The position numbers were made by a program, and so were the translations under genes. The notes beneath the pieces were generated by a model that saw only the letters and a list, made by a program, of their open reading frames with translations, had not been told where the DNA came from and did not search any database. Below, piece after piece: positions 40,601 through 49,923 of a DNA stretch of 64,000 nt; within the stretch, counting starts at the first letter, position 1, and the number at the start of each line of letters is the position of its first letter. The DNA lies in the NCBI GenBank assembly GCA_027604505.1, contig JADIIX010000012.1, forward strand, positions 186,001 to 250,000, given 5' to 3'. The DNA comes from Gonapodya sp. JEL0774 (taxonomy: Eukaryota > Monoblepharomycota > Monoblepharidomycetes > Monoblepharidales > Gonapodyaceae).

Positions 40601-42811
40601 TCACCAGCCTTCGAGCGTGTTCTTAAGGCGGTACTTGGCCATATCTGAATAGAAACCCACTCCACTCAGCCAATGTATCGTCTATGCACCACCAATCCAA
40701 CAAACTGCACGCCAAAGCTACGTACCCGCAATGGTGATCATTTTAATCCCAAACTTTTTCGCGAAAACTTCCAAGTCGTCCCTCCTTGCCATCTCGCCAT
40801 CATCTTTTACAATCTCGCATATGACCCCAACAGGTGTCAAACCAGAAAGCTTGCAGAGATCTGTCCCAGAAACGATGAAACAATGGACACAAAAAGCACA
40901 AATGAATTCATCGAAGTAAGAGGGAAATTATCCACAGTGTGAAACTCACCAACAGCGGCTTCGGTATGACCAGTTCGCTTTAGAACACCACCGCGGTGTG
41001 CACGAAGGGGTAAAATGTGTCCCGGCCTGGCAAAGTCTGCAAGTTTCATTAGGTTGTTGGCGGTTAAATGCACCGAGGAGCTTCTCTGCATCCATAGCAA
41101 ATTTCCCCACCTGCAGCTTTCCTCTTCGGGTCTGCTAACCCTCTCACTGTAGCTGCCCTATCAGCCGCTGAGATTCCAGTGGTGGTCTCACCGATGAGGT
41201 CGACAGTGACGGTGAAGGCAGTCCCCATATACTCCTTATTGTCATTGTTCGAGACCATCAGGGGGAGGTTCAGTTCTTCAAGGCGTTCGTAGGTCATAGG
41301 GGCGCAACTGCAATATCAAATGATGACGATTTGGGGTGGTGGGAATGCAATTTCAAAGAAGAAAGGAAGGTGTCAACAACACCCAAAGGTAGGGTATTCA
41401 AAGAGTCAGGGAAATTGGGTCACGTACACAAGACCACTACTGTAACGAATAAGGAAGGCCATTTTTTCTTGGGTCATGAACTGCGCTGCAATGATAAGGT
41501 CTCCCTCGTTCTCACGGTCCTCTAAGGTTTAGAAATGAGACCGTAAGACCGCAAAAGGACAAGAGAACATTTCGAACCCTGCACGAAGGAGCTGAAATGG
41601 CATCTACGTACCATCGTCAACGACTATGAGGAACTTGCCCTCGGCTGGAAAAGTGGGTTTCATACCAGCACGGACTATGAACATGTTTCTCGCTCTTACC
41701 AAAGTCCTTTAACGCATCCTCGATAGTGTCGAACCTATGCTTTTGGGCGGATGCTGCAGCCCCTCCTGCCGCTGCAACTCGTTCTTCAAAGTTCGCCTTC
41801 ACAACTTTCTCGACCACACCCTCCAAAGCCCTAAGAGCTTCCTCGTCCCCGGCGACGCGGTCGGCGACACTAGCAGGAAGGGAGCCAAGTGCTTGTTGGT
41901 GAGCCGTTGCGATGCGCTCGGAACTGGGCGCGCCGGTTGGTGGGGTGGAGGTGCCACTGGAGTTGGCATGTAGGTTACGGACGACACGGTCGACGTACTG
42001 AAGTGATGAGTTAACAACGGACAAAAGCAGTGTGACGGTAGCCCACAATGCGAATGACCGTCAGCGAAGTGGAACAAATACCTTTCCGACAACGTCTACC
42101 TCGACGTTAACCTTGTCCCCAACTGCAAGGCGACCGAGGTTGATGTGTTCAAGGGTGTAAGGTATCAACATTACAGAGAACTCCTTTGCCTGTGAGTCCG
42201 CCCGGATGACTGTGAGAGATGTACCGTCCAGAGTAATGAACCCCTTTGGGACAATGAAGGTGAAGGCATCTGGAAGTTGTTCCGTAGACGACTGGGGGAG
42301 GTGGAATGTAAAGATGACAGAGTTGGGGGGTTCCTGACGAATAGAGCGGATCGTTGCGGTGGTGTCAACGTGTCCCTGAATGTTCGGGTCGGCAGGAATC
42401 CCGGCCATTCACGGGGTTCAGTCACGGTTCCGAAGACATTCAAACCAGCATTAGCGACAGGAGGACAATGTGACAGTATATTTTCGACGTTGCTGGAGTA
42501 ATCACCTGGACAAAGTGTCCGCCAAATCTACTTTTTGGTGCGATTGCCCTTTCAAGGTTGACCAGTGACCCAGGTTTCAGAGCCCCGAGAGCAGTACGGG
42601 AGAGAGTTTCCGGTGACAGATCGAAAGTGAAAGAAGCGTCTGCAGTCTCAATCTTTGTTACAGTGAGGCAAACTCCGTTCACATTGATGGAGTCTCCCAG
42701 CTTGGTGTCCTCGAGCAGAGCGGTGCATCCGCTTACGACCAGACGGGTTTCTGAGTCACGGGCGGCCAATTCGGCAACAGACGCAAGAGCTTCAACGATG
42801 CCAGTGAACAT
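40601..42811 (-). CDS. bifunctional riboflavin synthase - 3,4-dihydroxy-2-butanone-4-phosphate synthase fusion
   Basis: Two riboflavin-pathway enzymes in one frame, about 500 residues. Residues 1 to about 212 are riboflavin synthase with two lumazine-binding repeats: [12 protein letters not shown] and NVNGVCLTV in the first, [15 protein letters not shown] joined over an intron (42505 to about 42386), then [11 protein letters not shown] and [17 protein letters not shown] roughly 75-residue Ala/Glu-rich linker without Met or stop leads to the DHBP synthase domain (from about residue 287): [77 protein letters not shown] and [15 protein letters not shown], ending at TGA 40601-40603. All introns keep phase. 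The usual catalytic residues (acidic loop, GHTEAA His) are intact. Normally RIB5 and RIB3 are separate genes in fungi. Confidence 0.9.
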
Positions 42812-42966
42812 TCTGCAGTGATGACTGTGAAAGAAAGACTAGGTGAAGAAGGATCTGCTAGTTTGTGCCACCAGCCCCCAACGGCAGCCAGCTGAGGACA
42901 GAAAGTCGCTAAAAATTGTTTCCGTCCTTGATCGTCAGAATCGTCTTCCAAAATTACAAAATTACG
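42812..42966. promoter_or_regulatory. 155-bp divergent promoter, riboflavin fusion / Rieske-family gene
   Basis: Separates the start codons of the riboflavin fusion gene (42811, minus) and the oxygenase-like gene (42967, plus). Both promoters must lie here or in the leaders. No FMN-riboswitch-like structure was recognised. Confidence 0.4.
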
Positions 42967-44389
42967 ATGCCAGTTGCAGCACCTCGAAATCTGGAAGCGA
43001 AGGTCAGTTACTCCATGTCTTCCGATCGTGTCGGATTCACTTGTCAGTGAACCGCAAACTTCTGACATTTACGAATGTTCGATTCCAGTGGTACACCAGC
43101 ACTTCCATTTTCGATGCGGAAAAGAGGACCATTTTCCGAACTTCGTGGCTCTTTTGCACCAATGTTCTCCGTCTCAAGGCTCAGAAAGTTTTCCAGTTCG
43201 AGGTTGCGGGGTTTGTGACAATGAGCGGTCCGCTTCCGTTCCCACACATCATACATCATCTGCTCTCTCACTCATTTCAGACACGAAGTGAAACTCTGTC
43301 TTGCACCCGAATCAGAAAACCTTGCTGTCTCCGCAGTTTGCGCTGATGGAGCTCCCTTGGCTGTTCATGTCACCCCCCAGGGCTTCGTGTTCATCAATTT
43401 TGCGGGAAACGACGCTGTTCCGTTCACAGAGTTTTACAAAGGCCTAGATGAAGAGCTGCTTACCGCTGACTTCAATCCATCGCAATGGATCTAGTGAGTG
43501 TACCTGGAGTTGAGCTGTAGCGCCGAGTGTCTCATGTGCAACAACGTATGGAATGGATCCTAACGAGCAATGCATTCGCTCACGAAGTGAAACCGAATTC
43601 GTCGATCACGCTGCGACGAACTGGAAGTGCTATATTGATAATTACGCTGAATGGTGAGACTCATTGGACGATAAGCGGACATCTCAAATTCAGAGCAACA
43701 TTCTTTCTGTAATTCATCCCAACCACGCTGTAGTTACCACTGCCCTACAGGGCACCCCGTAACATTTGGTGGCTATGACCTCAAGACCTACAGGGTGGAC
43801 AACAAAACCAATTATGCACAACATCAATGTGCCCGCAAGGTTGGAAAGCCCAAAACAGAGACTAGTAGTAATGGCAAAGTGGATGGTCTGGGCACGTCGA
43901 ATGGACTGTGGGTCTGGCTGTACCCAAATGCTGCGTTGTCCATCGTGAGTTTCTTAATTGTGGTGGATCATCGGTTCCCTTTTGATCCGAGCAACCACTC
44001 CACTTTAGTACTCGGATGCAGTTTCTTGTATGGTGGTTGAACCCGTTTCACCGACCACGTCCAGACTCAGGTTTCAGGTGAGTACTATTTGATGACCTCC
44101 AGTCTGGTTGAAGCCTCCATCTCCCGTCGACAATGCTGCTTCCCTCCCACAAATCTTGACCCGCCGCCCGAAGGTTTTCTTCCGTGCCACATCCTCCTCT
44201 GCAGCCCGTTCCGCATTCCTTTCTTCCCTCAAAGCCGTTGTGGGCGAAGATCTCGAATTGTCTGAGGGTGCACAGCGTAATTTCAGCTCGGGTATATGGG
44301 GTTCCGGGGTGCTCCACCCCACCAGGGAGAATGGGGTGGTGTACTTTCAGAAAAGGGTGAGAGAAGATGTTGGGGCCCTCATTGAATAG
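42967..44389 (+). CDS. choline-monooxygenase-like Rieske oxygenase family protein lacking the [2Fe-2S] segment
   Basis: Family members hydroxylate small amines such as choline using a Rieske cluster and a mononuclear iron. ATG at 42967. After the first intron the family N-terminus is clear: WYTSTSIFDAEKRTIFRTSW...FEVAG. The next exon opens HEVKLCLAPE and continues PLAVHVTPQGFVFINFAG, the region normally just after the cluster domain. The roughly 50 residues with CxH and CxxH ligands are missing; only about 75 bp of intron lie between (about 43211-43286), with no CxH in any frame. The catalytic domain is well kept: NWKCYIDNYAECYHCPTGHP (with acceptor CTGTAG near 43732), WLYPNAALS, YSDAVSCMVVEPVSPTTSRL and the C-terminal VLHPTRENGVVYFQKRV. 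Intact splice phases argue against gross decay. Stop at 44387-44389. Confidence 0.75.
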
Positions 44390-44634
44390 TGAGCTGCGAA
44401 GAAATCACATACTAGCTTCCCGCGCTGTTCTGCAATCAAGAGCTCTTTAGAGTAAATGATTGAGGTAGTCTATATTGAAACATTTCCCAAACAACCGATC
44501 TAAAATGGACAATCCCATAGAATTTTGTATTCCGTACAGTCGGTAAAATGAGGCACACATGATCGAGCCAGACCAGACGTCAACGAAATGCCCAAAGGAG
44601 TACAGCAGCTTTCCCGCTAACCAGCACGGTCTGC

Positions 44635-46319
44635 CTATTTGCCACCAGTGGTACCGAGACCCATGACGCTCTTGAAGGAGTCTATAGGGTGTAGGTACGA
44701 GAGTAACAGGCCATGAGAAACTAACGGGTAATGACAGAAATGGCTGCGTGCACATGATTACGTACCGTAGATCCACCATTGGAAACCTGTCGGTTCAAAA
44801 TTAAGGTCAAACAGCGGGATCAGCCACAGTCAACTACTCCAAATGGCAGAAAGTGAACCGCGTCCCGAAACTCACCGGTGAGTGTACCAATCATCAAAAT
44901 ACGTGTTCCAAGGCCTTTGGTTGCCAGCGAGTAAAATCCTGTCTCCGACGCGATCTGGCCAAGGCCCTTGCCTTTGTTCTCCGCCTTGCCCATGAGCGAG
45001 ACAAGGGAGTCGGCTGGGTGGGAAACGATGGCGCAAGCGACACCCGCAATGTAACCAGAGGCAAACGTGACACCGAGTTGGGTGACCTTGGAGTAAGTCT
45101 CCTTGGGTGCGGTAAGGACGTAGGTGTAGAACAAGGAAACGGTCTGCGAACAGGGTGGGGAGGGGTTGAGCGTCTTCAATACAACCGACGAGATGCAACT
45201 GTACACACCTGCTCAAAGAGCACGAATTTCTATAGTTCAAATGGACATCCGAACAAAAACGTGCTGTAAGATACAACGGTTTCAAAAACTGGACACTAAG
45301 AGAATCCACCAACCGCAATGGTGTAAGGAATCTGTCTGCTCCAGAGGGGCACAATGGAGCCGTACGGGTAACGGGTGGTTCCACGCTCGGCCCACATTTT
45401 GGCGGTGGCAGCAGCGAAACCGGTGGGCCAGGTGCCAGCGGGGGAAGTCTGAACCTTGACCTTGACCATCTCGAGGGGGCAGAGGGCAATGTCTAACAGT
45501 GGACCGGAATTAAATTCAGCCAACATAGCGATTAATTTTGGTTGAGGTGACTTTGAAAAGGGGCATCGTTAAGGGGGGACGTTCAACAAACCCGCAAAGA
45601 ACTCAGCGGACGCAGATCCGGCAGCCCAAATCCACGCCTTATACTTCTTCGAATTCTCTTCGCCAGCGAGGGTCGAGTACTGGTCCTTGAAAACCTCGTA
45701 TAAGCCGTACTTAAAGGCTCCCTGCAGAGAGTACCCAATGAGAGTGGGAGCCCATCCTTTCCATATGGCAGCAGATCCCTCCTCCTTCATAATGGTCTTC
45801 AAGCCAGAAACAAGGCCATTATATTTGCCCGGGTACACCTGATTCAAATGTGAACAAAGAGCCAATTAAGAGGGCATACAATCAAATTCGAGGGCAAGAC
45901 CGTTGGAAAGAACTGCGCCATCCACGGCATTGAAGTGATGAATAACGGACCTGCATGTTACATTTGGTAACATCCAGAGGTGTTATTCCCGTGTGTGTTA
46001 GACCACACGCGAGAACACCTCCAAATAGGCACTTCTGGTAGTATTCGACTGGAAATCATGGAGTGAACGGCGAAATGTGGACGGATAGATATGTTGCGGT
46101 TCAGTAGACCATGCAATGCGTAGATCGACGCGTGCAAAAGAAGTTGGATGCAGAGTTGGTCGTTAGGGACGAGAGAAATCGGATGTTTTTTGTGGTAAGC
46201 ACAAGAAGAAAAGATGATGGCGCGGACGAAGGGACCCGCAAAGGCGCTTTCTACTGACCGGTGTGGGGGACGGCACCGGCAAATCGCGCATCCCATTTTC
46301 CCTGTGTCGCAACTGCCAT
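44635..46319 (-). CDS. mitochondrial phosphate carrier (SLC25A3/Mir1/Pic2 type)
   Basis: Inner-membrane importer of phosphate for ATP synthesis. ATG at 46319 (MAVATQGKW). Three mitochondrial-carrier repeats are visible: LACGLTHTGITPLDVTKCNM (repeat 1, P-x-D-x-x-K), then YPGKYNGLVSGLKTIMKEEG and WKGWAPTLIGYSLQGAFKYG; ASAEFFA/DIALCPLEMVKVKVQT (repeat 2), PLWSRQIPYTI; and YIAGVACAIVSHPADSLVSL (repeat 3, P-x-D). The order and wording match phosphate carriers specifically (THSG-like THTG, GWAPT, RQIPYT, SHPAD). The last short exons give GFQWWIY/DSFKSVMGL and a stop at 44635-44637. About seven introns. It converges on the oxygenase-like gene. Confidence 0.93.
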
Positions 46320-46495
46320 TTTGATGGAATTGAGAAAGTTTCACAAAGTGAGTCCAGTGATCCGGGACACGTTGAAAAGCCTGAGAGGGCGTGCCTCCCT
46401 TGACCACAGGCAACTGCATGGGCTGAGTTCTGAGACAACGTGTATGTATGTATGTATGGCGTGTATGTAGTCTAACTCCACAAGAGCAAACGAAT
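46320..46495. other. intergenic region with short TGTA microsatellite
   Basis: Between the ABHD17-like gene's 3' end and the phosphate-carrier start. Contains TGTATGTATGTATGTATG at 46441-46458 and a further GTGTATGTAG just after it. No gene. Confidence 0.5.
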
Positions 46496-47781
46496 TCACC
46501 AAGGTATTTCTGCTTTGACGTAGTTGGCTATTGCTTGGAGTGTCTCCATTGTGAAAATATCATTATGCCCTCGGCGCTGGTTGGAGAAAGAAGAGAACTT
46601 GTAACTCAGCGAGAGCAGAAGAGTTTACAGTTGCCCACACCTCAAGCCACAATGGGGCGACAGTATTTGTGGTCGGAGGAAAGCGTGATGCGGTTTTCGA
46701 ATTGAGGTACAGGAATTGGCCGTGTGTAAAAGGAACAACTTCATCTTCGCGCCCATGAATGAACAATATTGGTAAATCAATCAATTGAATGCGCTTGTAC
46801 GAGGGAAAGTAATCGAATAACGGTATAGAGAACGGCGCCACGACCTGGGTCGTGGACTTAAAAGGGCTGATGAGGACCATTTTCGAAGCTACCACGGGAT
46901 GAAGGTCTCAGCAAGAGCCAGGTTTTCAAGGGTAATCTGTGTAGAGACTCACCTTTGTACTGTGTCGCTAACCAGACTGTCGGACCAGTTCCTAACGACC
47001 GCCCCACCAGGGTGACTTCGCTCGCTCGATACGGTCGACTGCTTGCAGCGCCTCCTCCTGATGCAGCTTCTCCAGTTAGCCAAGTATACACTGCAGCAAT
47101 ATTGTTGTAGCAGTTCTTTTCGCTTGGAGATCCTGTGCTGCGTCCGTATCCGGTGTAGTCCTGATACCTTCAATCGGTCGCATCAGACGTCGGCGGGAAC
47201 AACAGTGGGAACACCTTACGTATGCGATGAGACTGGCGTTACACGCTGCGCTCAATTCACGATAGAGATCGAAACTTCCCGGGTTGAGATTTTCTAAGCA
47301 TTTACATCCAATCAGGCTCATCAGACGTCGGCGGGAACAACAGAACACTTTCAACAACCCATAGTGGCTTACCGGCGTTCCCATGACTGTACAAGATAAC
47401 TTTGTCCGATCCCTTCCTGAAAAGCACCAGAAACGGATGATTTAGTACCTTATTGTCAGTTGTGCTTCATGTAACTCACTTGGGAATCCACAAGCACGCT
47501 ATTTCGCCGTTGGTCCCATTATCGAGCTTTGAATGGATGAAAAGAAATCGTTCGCCCTTCTCCGTCTTCAGAAGAACGGCGGGAGCGTCGACTGAGCAAG
47601 CTTCCACAGCACACAATCGATCTTCACCCTCCACCATTTTACATACTCGCAATGCAAGCTCTTCGCCCCCAGGAGGTGAGGATTCGTTTACAGACGCTGC
47701 AGGGAAGACAATTTGATCGACGATGGTCCAGGGAAACATGAGAATAGATTCAATCAATGTATTGACTGGATGTGCAGTCAT
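46496..47781 (-). CDS. ABHD17-like alpha/beta hydrolase
   Basis: Serine hydrolase; animal ABHD17 proteins depalmitoylate membrane proteins. ATG at 47781 (MTAHPVNTLI). Exons give SDKVILYSHGNA (oxyanion HGN), ENLNPGSFDLYRELS, DYTGYGRSTGSPSEKNCYNN, the nucleophile elbow LVGRSLGTGPT, SPFKS, LPILFIHGREDEVVPFTHG (Asp), and finally RRGHNDIF with the catalytic His after an intron near 46650-46590. The stop is TGA 46496-46498. The full Ser-Asp-His triad is present. ABHD17 proteins usually carry an N-terminal cysteine cluster for palmitoylation; here the N-terminus lacks one, so membrane targeting may differ. Two introns share a duplicated block (see repeats). Confidence 0.85.
47181..47205 (-). repeat. 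25-bp intronic repeat, copy in intron before DYTGYG exon
   Basis: Identical over 25 bp to 47319-47343 (plus-strand core CATCAGACGTCGGCGGGAAC), with further partial similarity on the outer flank (CAATC at 47171-47175 and 47309-47313). It lies wholly inside an intron of the ABHD17-like gene. Confidence 0.85.
47319..47343 (-). repeat. 25-bp intronic repeat, copy in intron after HGNA exon
   Basis: Second copy of the block at 47181-47205, in the neighbouring intron of the same gene. The exon between them encodes ENLNPGSFDLYREL and is not duplicated, so the similarity is confined to introns. Confidence 0.85.
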
Positions 47782-47872
47782 CGCCGAACAGGTCTCAAAA
47801 TTTGTATTTATTAATTGTTCTACCGAGAGTTCCGCAATCTGCCGAAACTTTTTTTTTTTTGCCGAAAGGAGA

Positions 47873-49162
47873 CTACGCCTTAACTTCAGCCTTCACTTCT
47901 TCACGAGCGACACCATACCGGACTGTTCATTGTTGGCATCGAAAATGAGTGAGTAAAGAAAATAGTTGTGCAAAAACAATCAAGCACGCCGCGATCATGC
48001 GCACCTTCTTCTCGGTAATAATCGTCGAACCCGACAATCCTCGACACCTCTCTAAAGTCCATGATCTTCTCCTTCGTCTTCTCCAAACCCTGCTCGGTAT
48101 CGTCCTTCATGAGCTCCAGCGTGTCAATTATTGTCTTAATAATGGCGCTGAACAGTGTCGCTGGGTGGATGGCGGCGACGTAACCCATCTTAGCGAGCAC
48201 GGGTGTGGGGAAAACAGGCGTCAGGCCTGTTTCCACATTATTGCAACATCTATGAAGATCGGGATTTAGGACATTGCGAAACAGCAAAACAGGTGGAAGC
48301 GCTCACTTGAATCCTGGAATCTCTTTGCACAACCGCACCATTTCCTCCTCACTTCGCGGCGCCTCAAGAAAGACCATGTCTGCACCGAGTTCGTGGAACT
48401 TCTGACACCTTTTCAACACCCGAAAGACTCGGTTTTAATATAACTACAGAAAAGAAGACGCCCGCGGTTTGTTCCCACACACCGGTAAATTGCCTCATCG
48501 AGGCTCTCAGGACCGCGCGCATCCGTCCGTGCCATGATGAAAATGTCGATTCCGCATTCTCTGCGGGCGTCCACAGCCGCGCGAACACGGGCAAAAGCCT
48601 CCTCTCGACTGACCACGGCCTTGCCCTTGGTGTGTCCGCAACGTTTGGGGAAGACTTGGTCTTCAATCATTATGCCACCAATCATAGATTGTGCGAAAGC
48701 GCTGAACAGGAGAAATAAATCTAATAGTGAGAAACCGCACTCGATAGTTTCCATGACTGTTGAACCACTCACGCGACAGTCCTCTTCAAGTTCATAGGAT
48801 TCCCATATCCCGTGTCTGCATCCGCGATTATGGGAATTGTGGTGACATCCGCAATTCCTTGAACAGTGTCGAGCTAGCAAATGATTATGAAGTTTAAATG
48901 TGATTCTTCGTCTCGTTCCAGGACATCGGGCCGGGAACACTCACAACCTCTTTGTAGCTGAGGAGTCCAGTATCCGGGTAGCCTTTCATGGCAGCAACAC
49001 CATAACCAGTCATGAAAGAAGCAGGGAAACCGGCCCTTTCGATAAGTTTCGCAGAAAGTGCATCTGTATAATGGTATTGACACCACAAATCCAACTTCTC
49101 AATCGTAAATTTACCCCAAACGATCTCACAGCAAGAATCGTTTACCTGAGCAGCAGGGCATC
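47873..49162 (-). CDS. isocitrate lyase / PEP mutase superfamily enzyme
   Basis: C-C or P-C bond lyase of the ICL/PEPM barrel superfamily (methylisocitrate lyase, dimethylmalate lyase, oxaloacetate hydrolase and relatives). Motifs: DALSAKLIERAGF, SFMTGYGVAAMKGYPDTGLL, IPIIADADTGYGNPMN (metal-binding Asp pair), MIEDQVFPKRCGHTKGK (catalytic K-R-C-G-H loop), FIMARTDARG, ADMVFLEAP and a C-terminal helix ending VAREEVKAEVKA (stop 47873-47875). The KRCGH form is that of methylisocitrate-lyase-like rather than true ICL (KKCGH), but substrate is not assignable. Start choice: ATG 49162 gives MPCCSDALSAK in phase with the acceptor near 49075; this is about 20 residues shorter than relatives, so an unseen 5' exon is possible. 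Confidence 0.85.
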
Positions 49163-49923
49163 TTAACACATCTGCCTTCATCCTAATTTCAGCGGACGGG
49201 AACAGTGGAAGGCAATGATTTGAGCTGGATGGCATTCGTAGCGCACGGAAGTGTCAAGACGATACGTTCACAATGTACCTGGGCCTTTTGCAAGAGAGAT
49301 CGAAGCGTTTGAGCGCGGGTGTTGGGACGTAGTGCACGGTCTGGCTGCATCGTTGTGTGTAATCGAGATATCGAAATCGGCTTTTATGGAAACTGTGGGG
49401 TTGTCGGGAACAAAATCCTTCGATCGGGATCTCATTATTTATTGAACTTCGTCCATTCACGCGGACAGGACAAATGATTCATTTCTCCATCTGTGTTGTA
49501 CCTCTTGAGTAGTAATAGAGAACACGTCAGAAATTCCAGGCAAGTTTGTTCACGTTCGCTTATGGCTCGAACTGTAGAGGCAGAAACGTCGCAGGCAAAA
49601 ACGAAACGTCCAATTCCTCGCTTCTATGAGTGCATCAGCATTCTTTTAGTTCGAAACAAACAGTTCTATTCAGCTATTCAATGGATGCCTCGAAACACAA
49701 CAAAATTGGTTCCGGCGACTCCCCTTGATTTGGTGCCGAGCTCCTCCCGATCCACTGCTCCAAACAAGGATGTGTGGAGAACATTTGTTTGATATTTATT
49801 ATGATGTAAAAGAAAAACAAAAAGCAGATTTCATGTTTCTTTTTAATTCTTAAGCAATGATGTTAAAAGTGATTTGGTAGTTGTGCGTGCTTCACGATTC
49901 GCCTTTGATCATCTCCTTCCCAG
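49163..49923. other. intergenic region, no gene seen
   Basis: About 760 bp between the lyase start and the SNF2 gene's 3' end, both minus. An open plus-strand stretch (about 49493-49792) has no ATG near its start and no family-like content. No bromodomain coding was found on the minus strand here. AT-rich near 49790-49870. Confidence 0.4.

Noticed and set aside
40601-42811. Two separate genes, RIB5 and RIB3, side by side
   Set aside because: There is no stop after the riboflavin synthase domain and no Met between it and the DHBP synthase core; the intron phase carries the frame straight through.
44447-44779. Minus-strand open frame at the 3' end of the phosphate carrier as its own gene
   Set aside because: It spans the carrier's last exons in a different frame; the in-phase exons (GFQWWIY, DSFKSVMGL) explain the region.
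49493-49792. Plus-strand open frame of about 99 codons
   Set aside because: No ATG near its start, no family-like motif and no splice support.
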